A stretch of DNA of 64,000 nucleotides from Desulfovibrio mangrovi. GTDB lineage: Bacteria > Desulfobacterota > Desulfovibrionia > Desulfovibrionales > Desulfovibrionaceae. The translations under genes and the position numbers were made by a program. The stretch covers positions 3,472,001 through 3,536,000 of the forward strand of contig NZ_CP104208.1 of NCBI RefSeq assembly GCF_026230175.1, given 5' to 3'. The notes under the pieces were generated by a model. The model was given only the letters and a program-made list of their open reading frames with translations, searched no databases and was not told where the DNA came from. Position 1 is the stretch's first letter, and each line of letters starts with the position of its first letter. This document shows positions 7,886 through 16,752 of the stretch, piece after piece.

Positions 7886-9157
7886 CTAGCAGGGAGGTTC
7901 GACGCTTTCAAGCCCGAGTATCCGCTGTGTCCAGTTGGTCGCGGCAAGGCGTACCTTGGCGGCGGCCTCTAGGTCTATGCCGTGTGCATCCAGTTTGGTC
8001 TGCATTTCGTCAAAGCGCCCTTCTTCCAATGCGTTGAGGCACGTCAACCATGCGTGTATCCTGTTGGGTTTGCCGAGAAAGGCGTCCTGTATGAGAGGGT
8101 CCAGCGGCATCTGTTCCATGAGATCGGCCATGGGCATGCCCAGCAGCACATCAAGCCGTGACAGCAGGCCGATGAGGAACATGGAATCCTTGGGTAGGTC
8201 GAGTGAGGTGGTGGCGGCCTTTGCCACTTCTTCCAGAAATCTGCCGCGCAACACGGAAAGAAAGGTTATTTCCTGTGCTGCATGGCTCGGGTTCATGTCT
8301 GCTACCAGAACGACCATGAGCCATTGTCGGATAGGGTTCTGTCCAAGCAGGGTGAGGGCCTGATGGACGGATTCCACCTGCCTGCGTATGCCGAAGCTCG
8401 CTGAATTGATGTAGCGGAGCAGGCGGAAGGTGAGGGATACGTCGCGGGAAATGATGGCTGACAGTTCCTTGGTGTCGAAGTCCTTGCCCAGCGTGGCAAG
8501 CAGCTGGGTCTTGACCAGTTGGGCGGAAGAAATCTTCTTGCCCGGCACGATTTCCGGTCTGCTGAAGTAGTAGCCCTGAAAGAGGGAGAACCCAAGCCGG
8601 ACGCACAGCTCGAACATGGCGGCATCTTCCACTTTTTCCGCCAGCAGGGTTACGCCGTACGGCTTCAGGTTGTTCACTGTCTTCATGAGATCCATCGGGC
8701 TCATGTTCAGCACTTCCACCTTGATAATGTCGGAGATGCGTATGAGCTCTTCATACCCGGGCTGGCCTACGTAATCGTCCAGCGCCAGTGTGTATCCCGC
8801 CTTTTTCAGTCGGGAGCATGCGGTAATTATATCAGGCGTGGGATCCACATGTTCCAGAATTTCGGGTACGCATTGGTGGATTGGTAACGCAAAGGCTGCG
8901 TCCGAAAGAATAAGGTTGCGGGGAAAGTTGATGAGCATGCGTTTGTCAGGCGCTATCTGCGCCTGCGCCAGCATGTAGCCGTCCGCTATGACACGCGCTG
9001 TGGCAACGTCCTGATCGGCCACTTGCGCGGTTGTGGCTGCACCGCTGTGACGGAAAAGAAGCTCATAGCCCCATATGTCCCGATCTGCCGTAAAAATCGG
9101 CTGGCGGGCAACGAATATCGGTTCAGGCTGATGCTCTGTCTGTAAGGAGTCGTCCAT
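7886..9157 (-). CDS. EAL-HDOD signalling protein with degenerate EAL domain
   Basis: A 423-aa protein with a YuxH/CdgJ-type layout: N-terminal EAL-like domain (about 10-215) and C-terminal HDOD domain (about 220-420, LVKTQLLATLGKDFDTKELSAII region, then LLRYINSASFG). The EAL catalytic motifs are altered: ELLFRH replaces the EAL signature, DDYVGQ replaces DDFGTG, and KVE replaces KID, so phosphodiesterase activity is unlikely. Such proteins usually act through interactions in motility and biofilm control. MDDSLQ is preferred as start because AGGTG precedes it; an upstream in-frame ATG at 9232 has no clear ribosome-binding site. It is divergent from an HD-GYP gene. Confidence 0.88.
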   Translation of the reverse strand: MDDSLQTEHQPEPIFVARQPIFTADRDIWGYELLFRHSGAATTAQVADQDVATARVIADGYMLAQAQIAPDKRMLINFPRNLILSDAAFALPIHQCVPEILEHVDPTPDIITACSRLKKAGYTLALDDYVGQPGYEELIRISDIIKVEVLNMSPMDLMKTVNNLKPYGVTLLAEKVEDAAMFELCVRLGFSLFQGYYFSRPEIVPGKKISSAQLVKTQLLATLGKDFDTKELSAIISRDVSLTFRLLRYINSASFGIRRQVESVHQALTLLGQNPIRQWLMVVLVADMNPSHAAQEITFLSVLRGRFLEEVAKAATTSLDLPKDSMFLIGLLSRLDVLLGMPMADLMEQMPLDPLIQDAFLGKPNRIHAWLTCLNALEEGRFDEMQTKLDAHGIDLEAAAKVRLAATNWTQRILGLESVEPPC

Positions 9158-9306
9158 CTGGTGCACCTGGATATGCTTTTGCAGGGAGTCTTCCACTATC
9201 TCCAATATAGCCGTTGCCGGTGCAGGGCGCAATGTTGATCCGGCAGAGTAGGGCTCTTAGAGATGCGGGCGTATACTTCCTTGTGCAGGTTTGGTATGGT
9301 CAAAGT

Positions 9307-10518
9307 GTGCTGAAGAAAATTGCCATAGATGACATACGTCCCGGCATGTATGTGGTGGACTCCGGCCTTTCCTGGTTGGAGTATCCTTATTTGTACATGA
9401 AAGAGGGAATGATTTCTTCGCAGATAACGCTGAATGCCATCATCAGCGAAGGCTACACCGAAGCCGTCATTGACACTGAACTCAGTATGGGGGCGGTTCT
9501 GGGGGGCGAGAATGGTGATGAGGCTCTTTCCCGCGATCTTGAAGGGTTGCCGGAATTCTTTCCTCCTCCGCCCATTATTCCCGTGGCTGAAGAGATGGAC
9601 AAGGCCAAGTCCGTATATTCGGATACCGTGCGTTATGCCCGCACCCTGATGGATGGGGTGCGTATGGGCAAGGCTATCGATCTGGAAGACTCTTCCTTGT
9701 TGGTGGAAGAGATCATCGGCAGCGTGACCCGCAACTGCGATGCCCTGACCGGTCTTTCCAAGCTGCGCACCTTTGACGAATACACCTTTTCACATTGCGT
9801 GAATGTTTCTGTGTTGTCCGTGGTTTTCGGTCGTTTTCTTGGCAAGACCGAAGATGAGCTGCGCATGCTTGGTCAGGCGGGCCTTTTTCACGATGTGGGC
9901 AAGCAGTTGGTACCCTCTGCCGTGTTGAACAAACCGGGCAGGCTTACGCCCGAGGAATTTGCGGTGATAAAGCAGCATCCGCTGCTGGGTTGCAAGCATC
10001 TGTATGGTCAGGATGACGGCAGGCGCATTGAACAGGCCATTATGATGGGCATGCTGGAGCACCACGAGAAGTTCAACGGCACTGGCTATCCGCGTGGGCT
10101 TTCCGGCGATGGCATAAGCGAGATGGGTCGCATCATTGCCGTGGTGGACGTGTATGATGCCCTGTCGAGCAGGCGGGTCTACAAAGCGCCCATGCACCCC
10201 CACAAGGCTTTGGGGCTCATGTATTCCATGCGCGGCAAGGAATTCCATCCCGGTTACGTGGAGCGATTTATCAAGTGTCTCGGCATCTATCCGGTGGGCA
10301 GTACTGTGCGTCTGAATACCGGGCATGTGGCGGTGGTTACCATCTCAAATCCCAGAGAGCCGTTGCACCCGCTGATTACTGTGGTGGCAGACAAGGCCGG
10401 CCCCATTGTGCCGCGCAAACTCGATCTTGCCGGACAGTACAAGGTGCGCATCGAATCCACGCTTGATCCGCTGGAAGTGGGTATAGATCCGGTGGCCGTA
10501 CTCGAGAAGGCGGCTTGA
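9307..10518 (+). CDS. HD-GYP cyclic-di-GMP phosphodiesterase with DUF3391-type N-terminus
   Basis: About 403 aa, assuming the GTG start at 9307 (LKKIAIDDIRPGMYV follows, the usual beginning of DUF3391). The N-terminal domain (about 1-130) precedes a complete HD-GYP domain: FHDVGKQ (HD around residue 195), IKQHPLLG, LEHHEKFNGTGYPRGLSG and IIAVVDVYDALSS. All metal-ligand and GYP motifs are intact, so hydrolysis of c-di-GMP is likely. The exact start is uncertain because no strong ribosome-binding site precedes GTG. It is divergently transcribed from the EAL-HDOD gene. Confidence 0.93.
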   Translation: MLKKIAIDDIRPGMYVVDSGLSWLEYPYLYMKEGMISSQITLNAIISEGYTEAVIDTELSMGAVLGGENGDEALSRDLEGLPEFFPPPPIIPVAEEMDKAKSVYSDTVRYARTLMDGVRMGKAIDLEDSSLLVEEIIGSVTRNCDALTGLSKLRTFDEYTFSHCVNVSVLSVVFGRFLGKTEDELRMLGQAGLFHDVGKQLVPSAVLNKPGRLTPEEFAVIKQHPLLGCKHLYGQDDGRRIEQAIMMGMLEHHEKFNGTGYPRGLSGDGISEMGRIIAVVDVYDALSSRRVYKAPMHPHKALGLMYSMRGKEFHPGYVERFIKCLGIYPVGSTVRLNTGHVAVVTISNPREPLHPLITVVADKAGPIVPRKLDLAGQYKVRIESTLDPLEVGIDPVAVLEKAA

Positions 10519-10539
10519 GAGTCGATGAGCGAAAATAGT

Positions 10540-10578
10540 ACGCCGTGACGGTTGCAGCCGCCACGGCGTTTTGTTTTT
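10540..10578 (+). terminator. Intrinsic terminator after the HD-GYP gene
   Basis: Stem ACGCCGTG / CACGGCGT (10540-10547 with 10562-10569), with inner CGG/CCG pairing around TTGCA, followed by TTTTGTTTTT. On the minus strand the same hairpin lies beyond the stop of the FlgT-like gene but has a weak T-tract. Confidence 0.85.
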
Positions 10579-10605
10579 CAGGCGAGTTGTTCTCTGGTTT
10601 TGCAG

Positions 10606-11682
10606 CTACTGGCGGGTGAGGGTGATGACGTTGTCTCTGACGGAGGTGACGGCAAACTCGCCGTACCGGTTTCTGAAATAACGCATGGAGATTTCATCGG
10701 TGAAAAAGCGGGGCTGGCCCTTGTAGCGAAGGGTGAAGCGGGCTTCGCCTTCCTGCATGGATTGCAGCGCGGCGGTTTCCACATTGGGCACGCTGGAGCG
10801 GAATGCTCCTGCCAGTGTTTCCGCATTAGCCTTCGAATCCAGTCCCAGTACCGTTACATACAGCGTTCGGGCGGATTCCATCTCTTCTTCCCACGAGCGC
10901 GACAGGGCTCTGGCGAGGCGTTTCCATGTCTTCTGCACACACTCCTTGGTTCCTTTCTCCAGAGCCTGCAGCTTGTTCAGGCCGTTCACCTTCACCGTCT
11001 CCGTGGAAGAAGCAAGCGTTCGTCCGTCCGAGGGGCGCACGATGTCCGTCACCAAGCTTATTTCGTTTACCATCATCTGCACGCCCAGCACGGTTGCGGG
11101 GGTGGATGCCTGTTCAAGGGCGAGGTTCAGTTCCAGCTCGGTGCCGGTCAGGGGCTTGTCCACGACGGTCAGGCCGGATTTCTTCAGTTTGTCCGCAAGC
11201 AGCGAGGCCGCCCTTCTTGCCTGCGTACGATTTTCGGCAGGCGTTTCCGACGCTATCTTGATGATCACGTGCGGCGTCTGCTGCAGGGCCACAAGACGGC
11301 GGATCGTATTCGCGTCGTCGCGCATGCTGTCCACGAGCACGTTGGCGCGTATGGTCACTTCATAGAGTCCGTTGGATTTTCGTTCGGAGAGCACGGTGTA
11401 TTCACTGACATAGCCTGCGGCGCGGCTGAGAATGTTATCCGAGACCAGCATGTTGTTGCGCACGGTGGTGCTGGCGTCGATGATGCCGCCGGATGTGGCT
11501 TCCACGGCATTGCGCCTGGCGTCATGCAGGGCTTTTTCGCGGGCCACGGCTTCACGCCCCGGGTCGTAGGGGGCAATGCCGGTCGACGTCACTTCCTCTG
11601 CATGGGCGCGCGAAACAATACTCGCGCAGGCAAGCAGAAGCATGAGGGCAAGCAGCAGGATATTACGACCATTCTGAGGCAT
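10606..11682 (-). CDS. Periplasmic protein with FlgT N-terminal-like domain
   Basis: A 358-aa exported protein. The start at MPQNGRNILLL is supported by GGGAGAAG upstream. Residues 1-28 form a signal peptide ending around SRAHA. The first mature 100 residues (VTSTGIAPYDPGREAVAREK, DARRNAVEATSG, NNMLVSDNILSRAAGYVSEY) resemble the flagellar assembly protein T N-terminal domain, known from FlgT of the Vibrio H-ring but also present in other envelope proteins. The remainder has mixed alpha/beta character without a recognised family. It lies 37 nt after a HAD gene, away from the flagellar operon, so a flagellar role is only a suggestion. Confidence 0.8.
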   Translation of the reverse strand: MPQNGRNILLLALMLLLACASIVSRAHAEEVTSTGIAPYDPGREAVAREKALHDARRNAVEATSGGIIDASTTVRNNMLVSDNILSRAAGYVSEYTVLSERKSNGLYEVTIRANVLVDSMRDDANTIRRLVALQQTPHVIIKIASETPAENRTQARRAASLLADKLKKSGLTVVDKPLTGTELELNLALEQASTPATVLGVQMMVNEISLVTDIVRPSDGRTLASSTETVKVNGLNKLQALEKGTKECVQKTWKRLARALSRSWEEEMESARTLYVTVLGLDSKANAETLAGAFRSSVPNVETAALQSMQEGEARFTLRYKGQPRFFTDEISMRYFRNRYGEFAVTSVRDNVITLTRQ

Positions 11683-11719
11683 CGGGCTTCTCCCTTGGTT
11701 CTCGGCAGCGCTTTTGCGC

Positions 11720-12367
11720 TCAGCAGACATTGCCTTCGGGCGGCAGAACCACCGCGGGCAGATAACGCTTCAGGTCCGTAACCAAAGAGGGGTAGGCGGT
11801 GTAGAGCACCGCGTGCATGCCTATGCTTTCCGCCCGTCCGGTATTGGCGGGGTTGTCGTCGATGAACAGGGCATTCTGCGGTGCCACCTGCATTACATCG
11901 CAGGCATGGCGGAAGAAATCGAGCGAACGCTTGGTCATGCCTTCCCTGAACGAATTGAATACCCTGTCGAAATGGCGGTAGATGCCATGAGCTGCATCCA
12001 GTTCGTCCAGCCAGTTGGTGTGATCGCTGAGCAGGGCGGTGCGCGTCGCTCCCGTGCGCACGCGGGAAACGGCCTGCAACATCCACGGGCGGATGACGAA
12101 ACGTGAGAGGATTTCCCGTCGCAGGTCCGCATCGCCGGTGGCTATTGCGGCACTTTCACGTACGTCCTGCCAGAAGGCGTGTTCGTCGACCCGTCCGTCT
12201 GCGTATCCGTTATTATAGCAGATTTCCGTTGCCTCGCGTAAAAAAGCGTCCGGTTCCTTGCCGTGTTGTCTGCCAATTTCCTTGAGACCCTGCACGAATC
12301 CTTCTTCCGCGAGTACGCCGCTGAAGTCGAAAAAAACAACCTGAATATCATAGTCGGCTATAGCCAT
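11720..12367 (-). CDS. HAD superfamily hydrolase (IA-type variant)
   Basis: A 215-aa protein starting MAIADYDIQVVFFDFSGVL. Motif I is DFSGVL: the nucleophile Asp is present but the second Asp of the usual DxD is Ser, as in YihX-like or epoxide-hydrolase-N-like HADs. Motif II is LLSDHTN, the motif III lysine lies in REGMTKRSLDFF, and motif IV is FIDDNPANTGRAESIGMHAV, a clear HAD ending. A small-molecule phosphatase is likely but the substrate is unknown. It is first in a probable two-gene unit with the FlgT-like gene and divergent from the DUF523 gene. Confidence 0.88.
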   Translation of the reverse strand: MAIADYDIQVVFFDFSGVLAEEGFVQGLKEIGRQHGKEPDAFLREATEICYNNGYADGRVDEHAFWQDVRESAAIATGDADLRREILSRFVIRPWMLQAVSRVRTGATRTALLSDHTNWLDELDAAHGIYRHFDRVFNSFREGMTKRSLDFFRHACDVMQVAPQNALFIDDNPANTGRAESIGMHAVLYTAYPSLVTDLKRYLPAVVLPPEGNVC

Positions 12368-12480
12368 GGAATAAACCCTTTTGTACTGTGTGAATGAGTA
12401 GGTGTCTCGTGAGTCTGCCGAGCATGAGACGGAGCTCTTCAGTATGGTTGTATTGTACCGCGAAAGGGGGAAATGGCAAT

Positions 12481-13464
12481 ATGCAGGAAGCAACGGCTCG
12501 CATCAGACTGGGAATCTCTTCATGTCTCCTCGGAAACAAGGTGCGCTTTGACGGCGGGCACAAGCGCGATGCGTGGATAGTGGATACGCTGGGTAAGTAT
12601 GTGGACTTTGTTCCGGTGTGCCCCGAAGTGGAGATGGGGCTGCCCGTGCCGCGCAACTCCCTCCGGCTGGTGGGCGATCCTGCCAACCCGCGCCTTGTCG
12701 TGCAGAAGACCGGAGAAGAACTGACGATGCGCATGCGCACATGGGCACACGAGCGCAACGCACAGCTCGCCCGCGAAGAATTGTGTGGCTTCATCTTCAA
12801 ACGCGCATCGCCTTCCAGCGGCATGGAGCGGGTGAAGGTGTATCGTGATGTTCCCGAAGAGCAGACGGCCAAGGCAGGCCCGCCCGCGTTGTCTGGTGTG
12901 GGAGTTTTTGCGGCGGAATTCATGCGGGCCTTTCCCCTGCTGCCAGTGGAGGAAGAGGGCAGGCTCAATGATCCTGCGCTGCGCGAGAATTTCATAGAGC
13001 GAATTTTCGTCATGCAGCGCTGGCGTGCTCTGCTGTCCCACGGCCTTACGGCGGGGCGTCTGGTGGAGTTCCATACGCGCCACAAGTTGCTGATCATGTC
13101 GCACAGCGTGGAGCACTACAGGGAAATGGGCAGGCTTGTGGCGGCCTGTTCGGGGATGGACGGTGCGGAACTGGCCGGAACGTATCAGACCCTTCTGCTC
13201 ACAGCCGTGTCGCGTCTCGCCACTGTGAAGAAGCACACCAACGTGCTGCAGCATGTGATGGGGTATTTCAAGAAGAAGCTCTCGCCGGACGAGAAGCAGG
13301 AACTGCTTGAGGTTGTTGCTGCGTATCACGAATCCCTTGTGCCACTTATTGTGCCGGTTACCTTGCTCAATCATTATGTGCGGAAGTACAACGAACCCTA
13401 TCTGCAGGGGCAATGGTATCTTCAGCCGCACCCGTTGGAGCTGAAACTGCGGAATCATTCCTGA
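12481..13464 (+). CDS. DUF523-DUF1722 (YbgA-type) fusion protein
   Basis: A 327-aa protein. The start at MQEATARIRLG is preceded by AAAGGGGGAAA. Residues about 8-150 are DUF523: GISSCLLGNKVRFDGGHKRD, then VPVCPEVEMGLPVPR and ELCGFIFKRASPSSG. Residues about 180-320 are DUF1722 (YbgA): FHTRHKLLIMSHSVEHYREM, VKKHTNVLQHVMGYFKKKLS and TLLNHYVRKYNEPYLQGQ. The two-domain order is common in proteobacteria. Conserved cysteines in DUF523 suggest metal or cluster binding; recent family work links DUF523/TudS-like proteins to desulfidation of thiouracil, which is only a possibility here. Confidence 0.9.
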   Translation: MQEATARIRLGISSCLLGNKVRFDGGHKRDAWIVDTLGKYVDFVPVCPEVEMGLPVPRNSLRLVGDPANPRLVVQKTGEELTMRMRTWAHERNAQLAREELCGFIFKRASPSSGMERVKVYRDVPEEQTAKAGPPALSGVGVFAAEFMRAFPLLPVEEEGRLNDPALRENFIERIFVMQRWRALLSHGLTAGRLVEFHTRHKLLIMSHSVEHYREMGRLVAACSGMDGAELAGTYQTLLLTAVSRLATVKKHTNVLQHVMGYFKKKLSPDEKQELLEVVAAYHESLVPLIVPVTLLNHYVRKYNEPYLQGQWYLQPHPLELKLRNHS

Positions 13465-13545
13465 TATATTCTGAGCTGTTGGCGGATCAGATCGGTGAAG
13501 GATGGAAAAATAACGTGGAACAGGCCGTAAAAATTGCGCTTCCCC

Positions 13546-13581
13546 TTGCCAGAGAGGGGGGGGATATGTATTACTGTAATA
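13546..13581 (+). promoter_or_regulatory. Promoter of the HU-type gene with a palindrome over the -10
   Basis: -35 TTGCCA (13546-13551), 17-nt spacer, -10 TATTAC (13569-13574). The -10 is the left arm of a perfect palindrome TATTAC-T-GTAATA (13569-13581). A start near 13581 leaves a leader of about 50 nt. A protein bound to the palindrome would block the promoter. Confidence 0.5.
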
Positions 13582-13632
13582 TAGTAGACAAATATTTCCG
13601 TAGACGGGAGTCTGAATCTCGGGAGGACGTTT

Positions 13633-13908
13633 ATGAACAAAAGCGAACTCGTAAAGATGCTGGCAGAGCAGCATAATCTTTCCAACGACGAAGCCGTGCT
13701 TGTGGTGAATTCCTTCTTCGAAAGCGTGCGTGATGCATTGCTTGAAGGGGATCGTGTTGAGATTCGTGGGTTTGGTTCATTCAAGGTGAAGGACTACAGC
13801 GGTTACAAGGGACGCAACCCCAAAACCGGGGAGAGCGTTGAAGTTTCATCCAAGAAACTGCCCGTGTTCAGAGCCGGCAAGGAATTGAAGGAACTGGTGA
13901 ACGATTAG
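13633..13908 (+). CDS. HU/IHF-family DNA-binding protein
   Basis: A 91-aa histone-like protein of normal length. MNKSELVKMLAEQHNLSNDEA forms the N-terminal helices, EIRGFGSFKVKDYSGYKGRN (residues 43-62) is the beta-saddle entry, and the DNA-contacting arm RNPKTGESVEV is followed by LPVFRAGKELKELVND. This is closer to HU/IHF of delta-proteobacteria than to a specific E. coli paralogue, so no symbol is given. GGGAGG lies 6-8 nt before the ATG. The gene appears monocistronic, with its own promoter overlapped by a palindrome. Confidence 0.95.
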   Translation: MNKSELVKMLAEQHNLSNDEAVLVVNSFFESVRDALLEGDRVEIRGFGSFKVKDYSGYKGRNPKTGESVEVSSKKLPVFRAGKELKELVND

Positions 13909-13984
13909 TCAGGGCAGCGGGAACGGTTGTCTTGCCTAGTGTCCGTGACGGGAGTATGATTGCCCGTCAAGGTAGGAACCCCGT

Positions 13985-14608
13985 ATGTCCCGTCCCTCTT
14001 ATCGTGCCAACAGTGCCTCCATTCCCGAATCGCTTCGCGACATCGGGTATCCCTGCGTGCACCTGAAAATTGGGGAGGGCATAGTAACGGGCAGCAATGT
14101 GCTGATTTCGACTGTGCTGGGGTCCTGTGTTTCCGTCAGTTTTTATTGCGCTGCCAGAGGAATGGCGGGCCTGTTTCACGCTATGTTACCCTCGGCCGTG
14201 GGGTACAAGGGTGTTAGCAAATCGCCATGTAAATTTGTTGATACCGCAGTTCACTGCATTTGGGACCAATTCAGAAAACGGGGCATCGCCGACAGGGATG
14301 TGGAAATAAAACTGTTCGGCGGTGCCTTTAGTATGGGCAACGGCGCCCCTCCGCATGTGCAGAGTATCGTCAACGTGGGGGGGCGGAATGTTGATGTTGC
14401 CCGCACCGTGCTCCATGACCTGAACCTGCGCATTTCCCGCGAGAGCGTGGGCGGTGCGCACGGCAGAAAGCTGGTGTTTGATACCACTACCGGTCACATA
14501 TGGGTCAAGAAGCTGGGCCGGACGGAAGAGCAGGCCCTGCTCAAGGATGAACGCGACTACCTGCCGGTGGCAGAGGGGCGTGCGTGCAGGTTCAATGGTG
14601 ACAGGTAG
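13985..14608 (+). CDS. cheD: Chemoreceptor glutamine deamidase CheD
   Basis: A 207-aa protein. The active site is visible: C48 in TVLGSCVSVSFY and H65 in GLFHAMLP, with the 17-residue spacing seen in Thermotoga CheD (C27/H44), plus the downstream LFGGAFSM motif. CheD deamidates glutamines in methyl-accepting chemotaxis proteins and in some species interacts with CheC. No che gene is adjacent, so it is an orphan here. A good ribosome-binding site (AAGGTAGGAA) precedes the ATG. The C-terminal about 40 residues exceed the catalytic fold. Confidence 0.94.
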   Translation: MSRPSYRANSASIPESLRDIGYPCVHLKIGEGIVTGSNVLISTVLGSCVSVSFYCAARGMAGLFHAMLPSAVGYKGVSKSPCKFVDTAVHCIWDQFRKRGIADRDVEIKLFGGAFSMGNGAPPHVQSIVNVGGRNVDVARTVLHDLNLRISRESVGGAHGRKLVFDTTTGHIWVKKLGRTEEQALLKDERDYLPVAEGRACRFNGDR

Positions 14609-14670
14609 TTTTGTCTTCCGTATCCGTCACGCCTGTTGTGCGGCATTCTGTTCTGTGATTTACTCCCTCC

Positions 14671-15495
14671 ATGAAGATAGTTTTCTGCATCGATGACAAT
14701 CCCCGCTATCTGATGCTGGCCCGTGTGGCTGTCCGTAGTCTGCGCAGACTCTATGGTGAGGATGTGCCGGTTCTCTGCGTCTATGGTGGGGCAAAGCCTG
14801 AAGTCATTGAGGCGGTCGAGGCCGAGCGTATCCCGCTGGCTCTCTATACGCCGGTGTTAAACCATTCAATGGTACCGGCTGCGTTCCATCGCGCCATCGG
14901 CGCATTTCTCAAGCTTGAGCTTGCGCTTGTTCCCGAACTGGCCGACGAGGAATACGTACTGTATTGCGACAGTGACATGTATTTTCATGCCCGGTTCGAC
15001 GAACTGCTTGCCATGCAGCCAGCCTACATGGCCATGGCACGGGAGGCTTCCTCCCCCTTCTGGCATGAAATCCAGCAGATGAAGTATGTATGGCGCGAGA
15101 AGGAGTACACGGTTCCGTTGCCCTTTCCCATCTGGACCTATTCCTCGGGAGTGGTGAACTTCAATCTCGGCCGGCTGCGAAAGCATGATCATATCCATAA
15201 CTTTCTGGCCTTCTGTCTGCAGAATGTGCATCACATAGGCAATCTGGACCAGTCGCTCCTGAACTATTTTTTCGGGAAACGCATTACCAAACTTCCTCCT
15301 GTCTACAACTGCCCCCCCTACCGCAGCGAATCGCGCGACACCGGTTGTCTCATTCATTTCCACGGCCCCAAGCCTTGGGATATCAAGCCGGCACTATGGA
15401 AGGAATTGCGGATAAATCACTACAGCTGGTTCCGCGACCGCTGGTTTGCACTGTTGACTCCGCAGGAAGCTGAACTGGTGCACAGTTGGGAGTAG
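14671..15495 (+). CDS. Glycosyltransferase family 8-like protein
   Basis: A 274-aa protein beginning MKIVFCIDDNPRYLML. The GT8 features are the nucleotide-sugar/metal-binding DSD motif at 100-102 (VLYCDSDMYFHA), GNLDQSLLNYFF in the middle, and the C-terminal IHFHGPKPW with metal-binding histidines. It is a retaining glycosyltransferase using a nucleotide-sugar, typically for surface glycan or lipopolysaccharide core assembly. No signal peptide or membrane helix, so cytoplasmic. It follows cheD after 62 nt, without glycan genes nearby. Confidence 0.88.
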   Translation: MKIVFCIDDNPRYLMLARVAVRSLRRLYGEDVPVLCVYGGAKPEVIEAVEAERIPLALYTPVLNHSMVPAAFHRAIGAFLKLELALVPELADEEYVLYCDSDMYFHARFDELLAMQPAYMAMAREASSPFWHEIQQMKYVWREKEYTVPLPFPIWTYSSGVVNFNLGRLRKHDHIHNFLAFCLQNVHHIGNLDQSLLNYFFGKRITKLPPVYNCPPYRSESRDTGCLIHFHGPKPWDIKPALWKELRINHYSWFRDRWFALLTPQEAELVHSWE

Positions 15496-15654
15496 GGTTG
15501 ATCCAGTCTCTTCACCTCTGATTTCGTAATGCTTTTATCGTAATACATTTTTTTTTCAGATACCCTTTGTCTTTTATGGCGCAATCTGCTATGTCGACTA
15601 GTTAATATCGTGTGGGCAATATTATTAATTTGGCCCGCGCGTTTGGGGGGGGCG

Positions 15655-16587
15655 GTGCTCAGCGATTATCCCGTATACGAACCCGATTTGGGACTTATCG
15701 AACGCATGCTGCAGATGGAACGCTACGCGTGGCTTTCTCTGACGCATGATATGGGTACCGTTATGTCCATTGACGGCCGTTTTGATGACGTGAACACGCA
15801 TTGGGAGGCCGTGACCGGGTATGATGAAAGTGAATTGCTCGGCAGCTATCTCGTGGAGTACATGCACTACGATGACCGTGAGCGTGCTCTTGCGGATCTG
15901 CAGAGCCTGATTACCGCCGACGTCAGCACCACTTCTGTTGTTTTTCGCTTCCTGTGCAAGGACGGAGAGTATAGGCGCCTTTCCTGGAACCTCATGTTCT
16001 CTCCTGAGCATGAGAGCTATTTCTGTACCGTCAAGGACGTGAACGAATCGCTTTCCGACAAGGCCATACGGTACGCTTATAAAGACGTGCTGACCGGTCT
16101 TGGGAACAGGCTGTTCCTCATGGACGCGGTGCCCGAGTGGCTTGATGAAGCGCAGCGTGAAGGCAGCCAGCTTGCCGTGTGCTTCCTTGATCTGGATGGC
16201 TTCAAGTTGGTCAATGATACCTATGGCCACAAGGCGGGCGACCTGCTGCTGAAGAAGGTGGCGGAAAAGTTGACCCGTTCTGTGCCGAGAACGTGCGCTA
16301 TCCGGCTGGGGGGCGATGAATTTGTGATTGTCATGCGCGATATCCGGTCCCGCGAGGAGGTCGGTTCTCAGGTGCGCGGGCTTATTGACAATATCAATAT
16401 GCCGGTCTGCATTGAGGGGCAGGATTGTTCCGTAGGCGTAAGTGTCGGCGTGAGCCTGTTTCCGGAAGATGGCAACACGGTGGAAGAGCTGGTGCAGGTG
16501 GCCGACAATGCCATGTATGATGTGAAGCGCGAGGGAAAGAACAACTTTGCGTTCAGCGAGAATGCTTCGGAAACCGACGCCGCCTGA
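15655..16587 (+). CDS. PAS-GGDEF diguanylate cyclase
   Basis: About 310 aa if translation begins at the GTG at 15655, which follows a G-rich stretch; an in-frame GTG at 15610 is the alternative. Residues about 20-130 form a PAS domain (SIDGRFDDVNTHWEAVTGYD, LCKDGEYRRLSWN). Residues about 145-300 are a complete GGDEF domain (DVLTGLGNRLFL, FLDLDGFKLVND, RLGGDEFVIVM). The inhibitory RxxD motif upstream of GGDEF is absent, so product feedback through a canonical I-site is unlikely. No transmembrane helix. Cytoplasmic c-di-GMP synthesis in response to a ligand or redox signal is inferred. Confidence 0.92.
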   Translation: MLSDYPVYEPDLGLIERMLQMERYAWLSLTHDMGTVMSIDGRFDDVNTHWEAVTGYDESELLGSYLVEYMHYDDRERALADLQSLITADVSTTSVVFRFLCKDGEYRRLSWNLMFSPEHESYFCTVKDVNESLSDKAIRYAYKDVLTGLGNRLFLMDAVPEWLDEAQREGSQLAVCFLDLDGFKLVNDTYGHKAGDLLLKKVAEKLTRSVPRTCAIRLGGDEFVIVMRDIRSREEVGSQVRGLIDNINMPVCIEGQDCSVGVSVGVSLFPEDGNTVEELVQVADNAMYDVKREGKNNFAFSENASETDAA

Positions 16588-16614
16588 TTATTTCCATCGG
16601 ACGAGAGAAAGATG

Positions 16615-16644
16615 ACGCCATGTGGTTTGCCGCATGGCGTTTTG
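16615..16644 (+). terminator. Intrinsic terminator after the PAS-GGDEF gene
   Basis: Arms ACGCCATG (16615-16622) and CATGGCGT (16633-16640) with inner GG/CC pairs, followed by TTTT. Confidence 0.85.
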
Positions 16645-16752
16645 GTTTATGAAGGGCTGTTTGCTGGCTGCCCAAGTTCAGGGAGTTTTCTGATATGTTT
16701 TTCAGAATGTAGTGAACCGCGCGATGCAATCTGTCGAGCGAGCCGGGCTCCG

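Noticed and set aside
9158-9306. Promoter pair between the divergent EAL-HDOD and HD-GYP genes
   Set aside because: Candidate boxes (for example TTGATC-N17-TAGAGA on plus) are too weak to call.
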